This document shows positions 32,927-40,366 of a DNA stretch of 40,383 bases, piece by piece. This DNA is from UBA5336 sp038522375 (GTDB lineage: Bacteria > Pseudomonadota > Alphaproteobacteria > Caulobacterales > Hyphomonadaceae): assembly GCA_038522375.1 (NCBI GenBank), contig JBCBKE010000020.1:1-40383 (forward strand), given 5' to 3'. Within the stretch, counting starts at the first letter, position 1, and the number at the start of each line of letters is the position of its first letter. The translations under genes were made by a program, and so were the position numbers. The notes under the pieces are model-generated. The model did not search any database and had not been told where the DNA came from. It was given only the letters and a program-made list of their open reading frames with translations.

Positions 32927-33343
32927 TCAATCGTCGCGGACAGTCCGCTCCTTGCGCTCGTGGGCCTCCTGAGCCTCAAGACTCAGAGTTGCGGTTGGCC
33001 GGGCCTCCAGACGGCGCAGGCTGATCGGCTCCCCGGTCATTTCGCAATAGCCATAGGTTCCCTCATCAATCCGCCGCAGCGCTGCTTCGATCTTGGAAAT
33101 CAGCTTCCGCTGGCGGTCTCGCGTTCGCAATTCCAGGGCCTTGTCGCTCTCGGCCGAGGCCCGGTCCACCAAGTCCGGCAGCGCAGACGAGTCTTGCTGG
33201 AGATTGGAGATCGTTGTCTTCGAGCCTGTCAGGATCTCTTCCTTCCAAGCCAGGAGCTTTTCACGGAAGTAGGTCTGCTGGCGATCTGACATGAAGTCTT
33301 CAGCCTCACTCGGCTTGTATCCATTGGAACCAGGCGCGCTCAT
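32927..33343 (-). CDS. dksA: RNA polymerase-binding transcription factor DksA
   Basis: 138 residues. The coiled coil carries DLVDRASAESD at its tip, keeping the two acidic residues that touch the polymerase. GTYGYCEMTGEPISLRRLEARPTATLSLEAQEAHERKER is the globular zinc-finger region, but only Cys100 of the usual four cysteines remains (the others are Thr103, Ser121 and Ala124), the form seen in alphaproteobacterial DksA that does not need zinc. It works with ppGpp to tune rRNA and stress transcription. A gap of 310 bases separates it from fliM. Confidence 0.92.
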   Translation of the reverse strand: MSAPGSNGYKPSEAEDFMSDRQQTYFREKLLAWKEEILTGSKTTISNLQQDSSALPDLVDRASAESDKALELRTRDRQRKLISKIEAALRRIDEGTYGYCEMTGEPISLRRLEARPTATLSLEAQEAHERKERTVRDD

Positions 33344-33697
33344 GACAACACAATCCTCTACGCTCTTGGCGCCGCTATATCGCCAGGTGGATCAGTCCGC
33401 AACGGCAAAAGTCGGACATCGGCCATGATCGCAATCACCGTTTTGTGCGATGTTTTTATGGCAGTTGCAGACATCAGTTCGCTGTTTCCATTTGCGCCCG
33501 GCGCAACACACTGCCGGCCGGTCCGTGGCGCCTCACTCCCCTCGCGGGCAAGCAAGATCGAGGCCAGCAACGCGCCGCCGGTGACTGGTACCCCTGTCAA
33601 CATTGATAAGCTGTCACGCCCTGACTTCTGCCCTTGATCCCACCCACTGTCCCGTGACCTATAGGGCCTCCACCCTTGATCCAGGGACACGTTTCCA
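33344..33697. other. 354-base gap upstream of dksA
   Basis: The dksA promoter must lie here, and the gene to the right starts at 33698. A minus-strand frame (roughly 33358-33603) could encode an ~80-residue hydrophobic-start protein but has no ribosome site, and a plus-strand 70-residue frame looks like a shadow. I see no clear gene. Confidence 0.5.
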
Positions 33698-35005
33698 ATG
33701 GCGCTCAAACACCGGAAAGGCGACCACTCGCCTGGCTGGATCCAAGCAGTCGTGTTCAACACGGTGATGCTTCTGACGCCGTTCCTGGCCGCGAATGCGA
33801 TCAGTGGGTTGTTTGCGGCGCAGAACTTTGCGCCGGAACCAAGGATTGAAGCGATCGTTGCCACCCGTGAGCGGGTCGATATGGCCTTTGCCGATATCGT
33901 GCCTCGCAGTGTCAACCGCCGCGCCTTCTGGGCAGACCGGATCGACCAGGCGTTACGTGACAACAATATTCCCGCCGCACGCGGTTTCCTGCTCGCAGCG
34001 CCTCACATGCTGGATTCGCTGGACCAGACAGCGATTTCCGCGGCAGCTCGCGATTTTCCATTTGGAACGGCCGATCAGAAACTGCTGCAAGCGGCTGTCT
34101 TGTTCCTGCCGAGCGACGTCCGCGCACGATATGAACGTAAGCTGCAGCCCCTATCAGCCGTGCCCGATCCGGCCCGCAGACCGCGCAACCCCCTTGCAGT
34201 TCTCGGAGACGAAACCGAGCAGCCAACAGGTGAAGTAAGCCTGGATGGGTTGCGAGTGACATCGGCTGACACACTCGCTCCGCTATCGCGACGCCCCTCT
34301 GAACGGACGCCCCAGTTTTCACTCCTGGGCACATTCGACGATCTGTCGCGCCACAGCCGGCGGTGGCTGCGCGACGCCGACGACCCCGGCATTGAACTTC
34401 GCCTGACCGGTGTGAGTTTGCTGGCACCACCGTTTGAAACCGTGAGCCCCGAAGGAGCCGGGAAAGCAGCGTCGGTGCTGCGATCGGCGCTACGGGCAAA
34501 CCGTCTCACACCCGCCTTCGTCAATCGGCTCGAACGGGCGCTTGACGCGGCCATGCCAGCCGCCCAACTCCGGGTCCGGCTTGGCACCGCATTGGAAGAC
34601 ACCCTGTCGTCGAACCAGCGTGCCGGTCAGGTGGAAGCCGCGTTTCGGGACACCCTCACACCGTCGGGCCTCAACCCCCTGAGCTGGACCCTGCAACAAG
34701 TGGCCGCCATCGCGGATGCGACCAGCAGCGTTAGCGCTGTTGCACTGATCGAACACATCGAGGATGGCAATGACCTGCGCAGGATGCGAACCGTGGTCGA
34801 GGCAGGCGGGGACCGGGCGACAGCCTTGGAAACGCAGATAGGCGAGGATATTCTCGATATGGCCCGCACCGGTGTTTCGGTCTCCCGCTATACCGTTCTG
34901 CAGGTTGTCGGCCTTGCCGCAGCCTTGCTGCTTTTGTTCTGGCAGGCTGCGATGGCGGTGCAGCGGCAACTCCAGAACAGGTTCTCAAGCTCATCCTACG
35001 CCTGA
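33698..35005 (+). CDS. Unknown protein anchored in the membrane at both ends
   Basis: 435 residues. A membrane segment near the N-terminus (IQAVVFNTVMLLTPFLAANAISGLF, residues ~15-40) and one at the C-terminus (LQVVGLAAALLLLFWQAAMAV, ~401-421) bracket a ~350-residue mostly helical soluble part, probably periplasmic. Around residues 70-120 the chain reads as helical hairpins (RRAFWADRIDQALRDNNIPAARGFLL), and an L/A-rich stretch follows. RLTPAFVNRLERALDAAMPAAQLRVRLGTALEDTL is another helical block. I recognise no family. Its position beside dksA and across from marC-flbT hints at a cell-envelope or flagellar role, which is only a guess. Confidence 0.55.
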   Translation: MALKHRKGDHSPGWIQAVVFNTVMLLTPFLAANAISGLFAAQNFAPEPRIEAIVATRERVDMAFADIVPRSVNRRAFWADRIDQALRDNNIPAARGFLLAAPHMLDSLDQTAISAAARDFPFGTADQKLLQAAVLFLPSDVRARYERKLQPLSAVPDPARRPRNPLAVLGDETEQPTGEVSLDGLRVTSADTLAPLSRRPSERTPQFSLLGTFDDLSRHSRRWLRDADDPGIELRLTGVSLLAPPFETVSPEGAGKAASVLRSALRANRLTPAFVNRLERALDAAMPAAQLRVRLGTALEDTLSSNQRAGQVEAAFRDTLTPSGLNPLSWTLQQVAAIADATSSVSAVALIEHIEDGNDLRRMRTVVEAGGDRATALETQIGEDILDMARTGVSVSRYTVLQVVGLAAALLLLFWQAAMAVQRQLQNRFSSSSYA

Positions 35006-35653
35006 GCCGAGACCAAAGGATTCGGCGACGCCGTCGAGCAGGAGCTGGACCGACAGGGCGGCCAGAATGACCCCGAAAATGCGCGTGACGGCGCCGGCGA
35101 TGGACGGGCCCATGGCGCGGACAAGCGGACCGGCAGCGAGAAAGATCACAAGGACAAGCAGGAGGTTGAGACCCAGCGCGCCAAGAATGACGCCCTTCTC
35201 CAGGACCGACTCCGCTTCCGCCATATAGAACATGATCGCGGCAATCGTTCCTGGACCGGCAATCATCGGGATACCGATCGGAAAAACGGAAATGTCTTCC
35301 GGGGGATCGGCATCGTCATGGTGAGACATGACATCTTCGGCCCGGCTCTCACGGCGCTCGGTTCGCTTTTCGAACACCATGTCCAGGGCGATGAGGAATA
35401 ACAATGCTCCGCCTGCTGCCTTGAACGCGGCGATGGAGATATGCATCGCGCCAAGTAGCCATGTCCCGGCGAAGGCGAAGAAGCCGATAATGATGGCAGC
35501 CACGATCGTGGCCTTGATCGCCATTTTCCGGCGGTATGACCCATCACCCTGCGCCGTAAGCGCGGCAAAGACAGGGGCAACGCCAACCGCGTCGATCAGC
35601 ACGAAAAAGGTCACGAAAACCGCGACAGCTTCGGAAAGGAGTTCTGGGCTCAT
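34991..35653 (-). CDS. MarC family integral membrane protein
   Basis: 220 residues with six predicted helices. FFVLIDAVGVAPVFAALTAQGD is the first conserved block (a P-x-F and an inserted motif of MarC), FKAAGGALLFLIALDMVFEK and IPMIAGPGTIAAIMFYMA the second and third, the P-G-x-x-T/I being diagnostic. Its function is unsettled; it was once thought to be an antibiotic-resistance protein. It is convergent with and overlaps the unknown gene at 33698 by 15 bases. It follows a small unknown gene on the same strand with 11 bases between. Confidence 0.85.
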   Translation of the reverse strand: MSPELLSEAVAVFVTFFVLIDAVGVAPVFAALTAQGDGSYRRKMAIKATIVAAIIIGFFAFAGTWLLGAMHISIAAFKAAGGALLFLIALDMVFEKRTERRESRAEDVMSHHDDADPPEDISVFPIGIPMIAGPGTIAAIMFYMAEAESVLEKGVILGALGLNLLLVLVIFLAAGPLVRAMGPSIAGAVTRIFGVILAALSVQLLLDGVAESFGLGSGVG

Positions 35654-35664
35654 GGCCGCGGCGT

Positions 35665-35973
35665 CTAGCCGGCCTTGCGCACCGCGTCGAGCAGCGATTT
35701 CACTTCTGGCATGACCGCCGGCGTCTCTTCCCCAGGTTCGAGCACGGTACCGCTGGCAGCGATACGAAGGAGGAGCCGATGGCCCTTGAGACGCTGTAAT
35801 AGGCCACGCTCGCCGCCGGGCCCATCGGCCCGCGCTATACAGCCGCCGCCAAGGTCGATCCCGTAGCCAGGAACGGGCTGACCCGCCTCGATTTGCCGGA
35901 TGATCTCATCGAGACTGGCCGGATCGATCACGTCGAAGTCTTCGCCCCCGCCATGGGGATGTCCATCAGCCAT
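35665..35973 (-). CDS. Small unknown protein encoded with FlbT and MarC
   Basis: 102 residues from ATG 35973, with GGGAGG upstream; the start overlaps the flbT stop by 8 bases. The start of the protein is His/Gly-rich (MADGHPHGGGEDF), then FDVIDPASLDEIIRQIEAGQPVPGYGIDLGGG and ERGLLQRLKGHRLLLRIAASGTVLEPGEETPAVMPEVKSLL, which reads as one helix and a beta-sheet domain. I recognise no family. The tight arrangement flbT - this gene - marC means one transcript, so a role in the flagellum or envelope is the likely direction. Confidence 0.7.
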   Translation of the reverse strand: MADGHPHGGGEDFDVIDPASLDEIIRQIEAGQPVPGYGIDLGGGCIARADGPGGERGLLQRLKGHRLLLRIAASGTVLEPGEETPAVMPEVKSLLDAVRKAG

Positions 35974-36361
35974 GGGACACCTCCCTGGCTGGCGCACTGT
36001 TGCGACCTTCAGCCGCCAACGCCTTTCGGCACCGTGACAGGGCCTTGTAGAGGTTCCCGCTGGCGACTTCCCGCGAGAGGGCCATGGCCAGATCGGCATC
36101 GGTGGGCGCCAGGTCTGCCAGCGCTTCGCACGCCTGATCATAGCCAGCGCCCTCGCTGTCGCCGAGCAAGTACATCTGCATGATCGCAAAGTACGCCCGC
36201 CCGGTCGGCGTGTTGGCGTCTTCCGGCTGCATGATATCCTTCTCGCGCAGAATACGCGCCTGGTTTTCCAAAAGCAGGATACCGCGCCGTTCGCCATTGC
36301 GGACGACAGCGCCGTTCACGATAAACGTCTCGCCGGGCTTCAGGGATAATTTGAGCGGCAT
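35966..36361 (-). CDS. flbT: Flagellar biosynthesis repressor FlbT
   Basis: 131 residues from ATG 36361. MPLKLSLKPGETFIVNGAVVRNGERRGILLLENQARILREKDIMQPEDANTPTGRAYFAIMQMYLLGD is the FlbT signature, with KPGE, NGAVVRNG and REKDIM..E.ANTP. FlbT binds flagellin mRNA and couples flagellin synthesis to hook completion in Caulobacter. flaF, normally beside it, is not here. The 3' end overlaps the small unknown gene. Longer in-frame starts exist but lack the family start. Confidence 0.93.
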   Translation of the reverse strand: MPLKLSLKPGETFIVNGAVVRNGERRGILLLENQARILREKDIMQPEDANTPTGRAYFAIMQMYLLGDSEGAGYDQACEALADLAPTDADLAMALSREVASGNLYKALSRCRKALAAEGRNSAPAREVSHG

Positions 36362-36559
36362 TGTGGCGACCGAATCACTTAAATCATTGTGTTCCTTATT
36401 AATTCGCCGAAGTTCATTAACTAAAGGTGAGCGTTGGGCGCTTCGGACCACCAGGCGTTTCTTCAGCGATCCGGACGCTGCCCTTAGGGAAAAGTTGCCC
36501 TCTGGAGCCAAGGGCTTAATGTCTCAGCGAACAGTCAGATTTCCGGGAAGGACCGAGCG
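36362..36559. promoter_or_regulatory. Divergent region, flbT / moxR
   Basis: 198 bases. Near the flbT end are three TTAA words (36379, 36399, 36417), AT-richer than their surroundings, but none at the TTAA-N7-TTAA spacing. Promoters for both genes must lie here. Confidence 0.4.
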
Positions 36560-37432
36560 ATGCGCTTTGAAGGCACCAAGGACTATGTGGCCACCGATGA
36601 TTTGCGCGTGGCGGTTAACGCCGCCATTGCGCTCGAGCGTCCGCTTCTGGTCAAGGGCGAGCCCGGCACCGGCAAGACCGTGCTGGCCATCGAGATTGCC
36701 AAGGCCCTGGGCATGCCGTTGATTGAATGGCACATCAAATCCACGACCAAGGCCCAGCAGGGTCTTTATGAATACGACGCCGTGTCCCGGTTGCGTGACG
36801 GCCAGATGGGTGAAGAACGCGCCAAGGATATCGCCAACTACATCAAGAAGGGCAAACTCTGGGAAGCCTTCGAAGCCTCGGAGCGGCCTATCCTGTTGAT
36901 TGACGAGATCGACAAGGCCGATATCGAATTCCCGAATGATCTGCTTCAGGAACTCGATCGGATGGAATTCTATGTCTACGAGCTGGACAAGACGGTGAAG
37001 GCGGTCCAGCGGCCTATCGTGATCATAACGTCGAACAATGAGAAGGAGCTGCCTGACGCCTTCCTGCGCCGGTGCTTCTTCCACTTCATCAAGTTCCCCG
37101 ACGAGCAGGTGATGCGCGAGATTGTCGACGTGCACTATCCGGGCGTGAAGCCGAAACTCGTGAAAGAGGCGCTAACCGCATTCTACGCCATGCGCGAAGT
37201 GCCGGGGATGAAGAAGAAACCGTCCACATCGGAACTGCTCGATTGGCTGAAACTCCTCATGAACGAGGATATCGACCTTGAGACCATCCGCGAGCAGGAC
37301 CCCGAAAGGCTCACCCCACCGCTCCATGGGGCCCTTCTGAAGAACGAGCAGGACGTCGCGCTCTTCGAACGCCTTGCTTTCCTGTCGCGACGGCAAAGCG
37401 AGGGTGGTGGCCGGCGCGGTCCTGCGGGATAA
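36560..37432 (+). CDS. MoxR family AAA+ ATPase
   Basis: 290 residues. Walker A GEPGTGKT at 33-40, Walker B ILLIDEID at 111-118, sensor 1 IIITSNNEKELPDAFLRRCFFHF and the C-terminal helical lid (ELLDWLKLLMNEDIDLETI) are all present. MoxR ATPases act as chaperones that assemble or activate metalloenzyme or VWA-containing complexes. In alphaproteobacteria this type is usually followed by a VWA (CoxE-like) gene; here the next gene is a large unknown membrane protein instead. Confidence 0.92.
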   Translation: MRFEGTKDYVATDDLRVAVNAAIALERPLLVKGEPGTGKTVLAIEIAKALGMPLIEWHIKSTTKAQQGLYEYDAVSRLRDGQMGEERAKDIANYIKKGKLWEAFEASERPILLIDEIDKADIEFPNDLLQELDRMEFYVYELDKTVKAVQRPIVIITSNNEKELPDAFLRRCFFHFIKFPDEQVMREIVDVHYPGVKPKLVKEALTAFYAMREVPGMKKKPSTSELLDWLKLLMNEDIDLETIREQDPERLTPPLHGALLKNEQDVALFERLAFLSRRQSEGGGRRGPAG

Positions 37433-37486
37433 GGTGTTTGACAGGTTGCGGGTGGCGGGGGCCAGTTCGAGCCTTGGGGGCCGCCT

Positions 37487-39244
37487 ATGGCACAGATTTC
37501 ACTATTGGCCGACCGGCGGCCAACCTATCTGGTCGACACGCCTTGCCTGACACGGCAATACACGTTTCGCCCCGATTGGGACGCTGACCCCGTTACGGCA
37601 AACGGCCAGTTGCCGCCGGCTCGCCCGTTCTGGCGCAGGCGAAACGGAAAAACCGATGCCAGTCGGCGGAAGGTGCGGCTGGCAACCATCTTCGATCACC
37701 TCAACGGGTATCTCGACGGCTTGACCAACGGCGAGGCGGGTACCCGTTTCGGCGATCCGCTGTCGGACCGAAAGCCGGCCAATGCCACTGCCGTTTACGA
37801 CCGCTATCGTTCGATCTTTGTGTCGGTCGTTAGGTTTGGCGTGCCGATCGAGATCATCATCGACATCCACACCGAGTACATCTCCGTCAATCTCCGGGCC
37901 TATCCGGCCGTTGGACAATCGGAAAAGAGTTACGGTGAGCGCCTGGTCAAGACACTGACGGCGCTATCGTGCGATGATCATGAGCGGCTTGAATGGACGC
38001 ATAATGACATCGCAAACCAGGCGTTCATGGACATGATCTATGATGGTTTCTGGTCCGACCACCTTGCCGGGACGGAGGACCCGCGCGTGTTCCTGGATTC
38101 CCTCGGCCTGGACCACCCGTATCAGACGGTTGCGATTTTCAAGGGCATGGTCCTTCGCCGGGCTGACAATGAAGACCAGTTTGCCGACCATTGCGAACAG
38201 TTGCTTGTTGATCTCGAACCGGAAACGACAATCGACCGCCCGGTCGTGGTGGAGCAGTACCTGACGCCGCCACCCAACAAGGACATGAGCGCGGGCGTCC
38301 CCGGTAATCACCGGCTGACCGACCCCAATTTTGTTGCGCTTCAAAGGATGCTGAACCGCCATCCCGGGTTCTTCACCCGCATTCTCGGCTTCCGCCGTGC
38401 GCGGCTCAGGTCTGATGACTACCAGGGAGGCAACGCCATCCTTTGCGGCTTCCTGGATGGGCTCGCAATCTTCGGATCGTCCTTTGGCCACGAGCAGGAG
38501 ACAGATGGTACCGTCGCAGAGTCCAATTATTTCATGCTTTATGACGGGCCGTCCCGGAACCAGTTGGCTCGCCTGATCAGGCGCATCCACTTCTGCGGTG
38601 ACAACCGGTTGTTCGCATTGATAGACTACCGGCTCGTGCGCGAGGCGGCCGACAGGCTGAGGGCGATCCTGCGCCGTCTCGAGGATCTGAACAGCCGCCG
38701 GGAAACGTCGGCTGAGCAGGTAAAACACCTGACCATCCAGGTCGAACAGGAAACCCGCAAGGTCCGCGGGGGCCTGCGTTACCGCATTTCCCGGACAGCC
38801 TATTACTGGTCAACCTTGCAGGACCGGATCACCAATCTGCGGACCCGGCGGATTGTCGGCTGGCAGACCTATGACGAGTTCGTTGCCCGCATATTTGGCC
38901 CTCAGGTCGACTCGTACATGCGTCTCAGAGACGAGCTTCGGCGCATCGAGGACAACATCGTTGAAGCCGACCAGCTGATCACAGCGAAATCAAATCACGG
39001 GCTCCAGATCCTGCTCGTCCCGTTTGTGTTCTTCAGCTATTTCGAGATGCTGGGATACATGGATGATAACGGCTTCTGGGCCTGGGTCGATGCCGCAGCC
39101 CGCCAGTATGTCCCGGGCGTTGCCGGTTTCGAGGTGCCCATCTGGCTGCGGGTTCTGGTACCGATCGCGGCGCTGTTTAGCCTCTATCTGCTGGGCTACG
39201 CAGCGTTGAGCCAGGTGAAGAGCCACTTGAAACGCCCTCGGTAA
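37487..39244 (+). CDS. Unknown membrane protein with a coiled coil, downstream of MoxR
   Basis: 585 residues, no recognised family. The first ~360 residues are a mixed alpha/beta, soluble part (strands around 106-134: RYRSIFVSVVRFGVPIEIII DIHTEYISVNLR). Residues ~380-500 form a long amphipathic helix/coiled coil (REAADRLRAILRRLEDL, EQVKHLTIQVEQETRKV, LRDELRRIEDNIVEAD). Two membrane helices follow near the C-terminus (~505-524 and ~556-576). The topology, soluble head, coiled coil then two helices, resembles membrane-tethered sensor or CorA-like/DUF3422-like folds in outline only. It starts 55 bases after moxR and is likely its partner (inference). Confidence 0.6.
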   Translation: MAQISLLADRRPTYLVDTPCLTRQYTFRPDWDADPVTANGQLPPARPFWRRRNGKTDASRRKVRLATIFDHLNGYLDGLTNGEAGTRFGDPLSDRKPANATAVYDRYRSIFVSVVRFGVPIEIIIDIHTEYISVNLRAYPAVGQSEKSYGERLVKTLTALSCDDHERLEWTHNDIANQAFMDMIYDGFWSDHLAGTEDPRVFLDSLGLDHPYQTVAIFKGMVLRRADNEDQFADHCEQLLVDLEPETTIDRPVVVEQYLTPPPNKDMSAGVPGNHRLTDPNFVALQRMLNRHPGFFTRILGFRRARLRSDDYQGGNAILCGFLDGLAIFGSSFGHEQETDGTVAESNYFMLYDGPSRNQLARLIRRIHFCGDNRLFALIDYRLVREAADRLRAILRRLEDLNSRRETSAEQVKHLTIQVEQETRKVRGGLRYRISRTAYYWSTLQDRITNLRTRRIVGWQTYDEFVARIFGPQVDSYMRLRDELRRIEDNIVEADQLITAKSNHGLQILLVPFVFFSYFEMLGYMDDNGFWAWVDAAARQYVPGVAGFEVPIWLRVLVPIAALFSLYLLGYAALSQVKSHLKRPR

Positions 39245-39281
39245 CCGGTCGGGCAGGCAACAGCGAGGCCGGGCCTGGCGG

Positions 39282-40058
39282 TCAGGTTCCGCCAAGCCCC
39301 TCGACGCTGCGCGCATCACTGATCTGGCTTTCGCCCAGCACGTCTTTCCGGCTGTCGAGGAAATCGGCCATCTTGGTCTTGTCCGTCTGTTCCTGGCGCC
39401 ATGTGTACCAGGCAAACACAATCCATGCGGCATGGAAGACGAGCCCCGCGGCCAGCGCCACCCATCCCGGTATCGGGCCGATATGGGCCCGGTAGATGAA
39501 CGTGCCGAGGTCCGGCACGTCCGTGGGGTGAATGGCGATCTTGGCGAAGTAGGCCACGCCCTGGATCGCGAATATCCAGCCATAGTTTCGGCGCAGCCGC
39601 CGACCGATCGCCCGCGTCATGGATATGCGGTATTTCGGGCTTTCATAGTCATCGGAAAGGGCCGTCCCGCGATCGATGGGGATATTGGCGCCTTCACCAC
39701 GAAGAATGGGGACGTAGAACGCGATCTCCAGCACCCGCGCCCTGAACCGCCAGACATAGAAGAACCGGTAGCGCCGGGCCTCCAGCATGAGGAACATCAC
39801 ACAGAGCAGCCCGACCAGGACAATGGGGAACGGCGAGGCCGTGGCCGATGCAAAGCTGACCGACAGGGCGATGCCGGTGGAGACGACAGCCCAGTTCGTT
39901 GTCTGGTCGAGCCGCTGTCGCCAAGTGGTCGAGCGAAACACCTCGGCGCGATAGAGGTGGGCAAGCGCACCGACCTCCTTGCTCCCGCAGACAACCTCCG
40001 GTGGATCGCCATCCGGGGCGCCGCCCTCCTCGGCGTAGAAACCTGTATCTCCGCTCAT
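39282..40058 (-). CDS. DUF2270 membrane protein
   Basis: 258 residues. LYRAEVFRSTTWRQRLDQTTNWAVVSTGIALSVSF and LLCVMFLMLEARRYRFFYVWRFRARVLE are the defining DUF2270 segments: a short cytosolic start, two membrane helices, then an E-x-R-R-Y-R loop. Two more helices come later (~160-230). No function is known for the family. It is convergent with the unknown gene before it; an imperfect short inverted repeat lies around its stop codon. Confidence 0.88.
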   Translation of the reverse strand: MSGDTGFYAEEGGAPDGDPPEVVCGSKEVGALAHLYRAEVFRSTTWRQRLDQTTNWAVVSTGIALSVSFASATASPFPIVLVGLLCVMFLMLEARRYRFFYVWRFRARVLEIAFYVPILRGEGANIPIDRGTALSDDYESPKYRISMTRAIGRRLRRNYGWIFAIQGVAYFAKIAIHPTDVPDLGTFIYRAHIGPIPGWVALAAGLVFHAAWIVFAWYTWRQEQTDKTKMADFLDSRKDVLGESQISDARSVEGLGGT

Positions 40059-40219
40059 GATTGCACTGTGCGCCGAGTTGGACTGGCTGGCAATTTACAC
40101 GCTGCCGCAGGGCCATGCCGGTCAGGTGAGATGTGCGGCGCTGCGGGGCTCAGTTTCGGCCCGCGAAAAGGCCCGGCCGAAACCAGTGGCGGCCCTGCCA
40201 TTGAGGCAGAGCCGCCTGA

Positions 40220-40258
40220 CGCATTCCGGTTGGGGGACGAGGGGGAAGCCGGAATGCG
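40220..40258. repeat. Perfect 10-bp inverted repeat with a G-rich loop
   Basis: CGCATTCCGG (40220-40229) and CCGGAATGCG (40249-40258), with two G5 runs in the loop between. It ends exactly where the FAS1 fragment and the next inverted repeat begin. Confidence 0.7.
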
Positions 40259-40366
40259 ATCCTTGTTGGGGTTACCGTCGATAACGCAACTGTCATCTCT
40301 GCCGACGTGCAAGCCGCCAATGGCATCATACATGTCATTGACAGGGTCCTGCTGCCTGCCAGCTAG
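40256..40366 (+). pseudogene. 3' remnant of a fasciclin (FAS1) domain gene
   Basis: Read in frame from 40256, the translation ends in VTVDNATVISADVQAANGII HVIDRVLLPAS followed by TAG at 40364-40366. V-T-V-x-x-A-x-V-x-x-A-D, then S/A-N-G-x-I-H-V-I-D-x-V-L-L-P is the C-terminal (H2) motif of FAS1 domains, which are secreted or surface adhesion modules. The frame has a stop at 40217-40219 and no usable start or signal, and the rest of the ~140-residue domain is absent in every frame, so this is a remnant, not a gene. Confidence 0.75.

Noticed and set aside
33358..33966. Minus-strand frame whose end could be an ~80-residue protein before dksA
   Set aside because: No ribosome site at the possible internal ATG and no family; the first part is antisense to the gene at 33698.
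36379..36420. CtrA box before flbT
   Set aside because: Three TTAA words are present but with spacings of 16 and 14, not 7.
37433..37486. tRNA-like GTTCGAGCC between moxR and the next gene
   Set aside because: The space is only 54 bases and no cloverleaf can be built.
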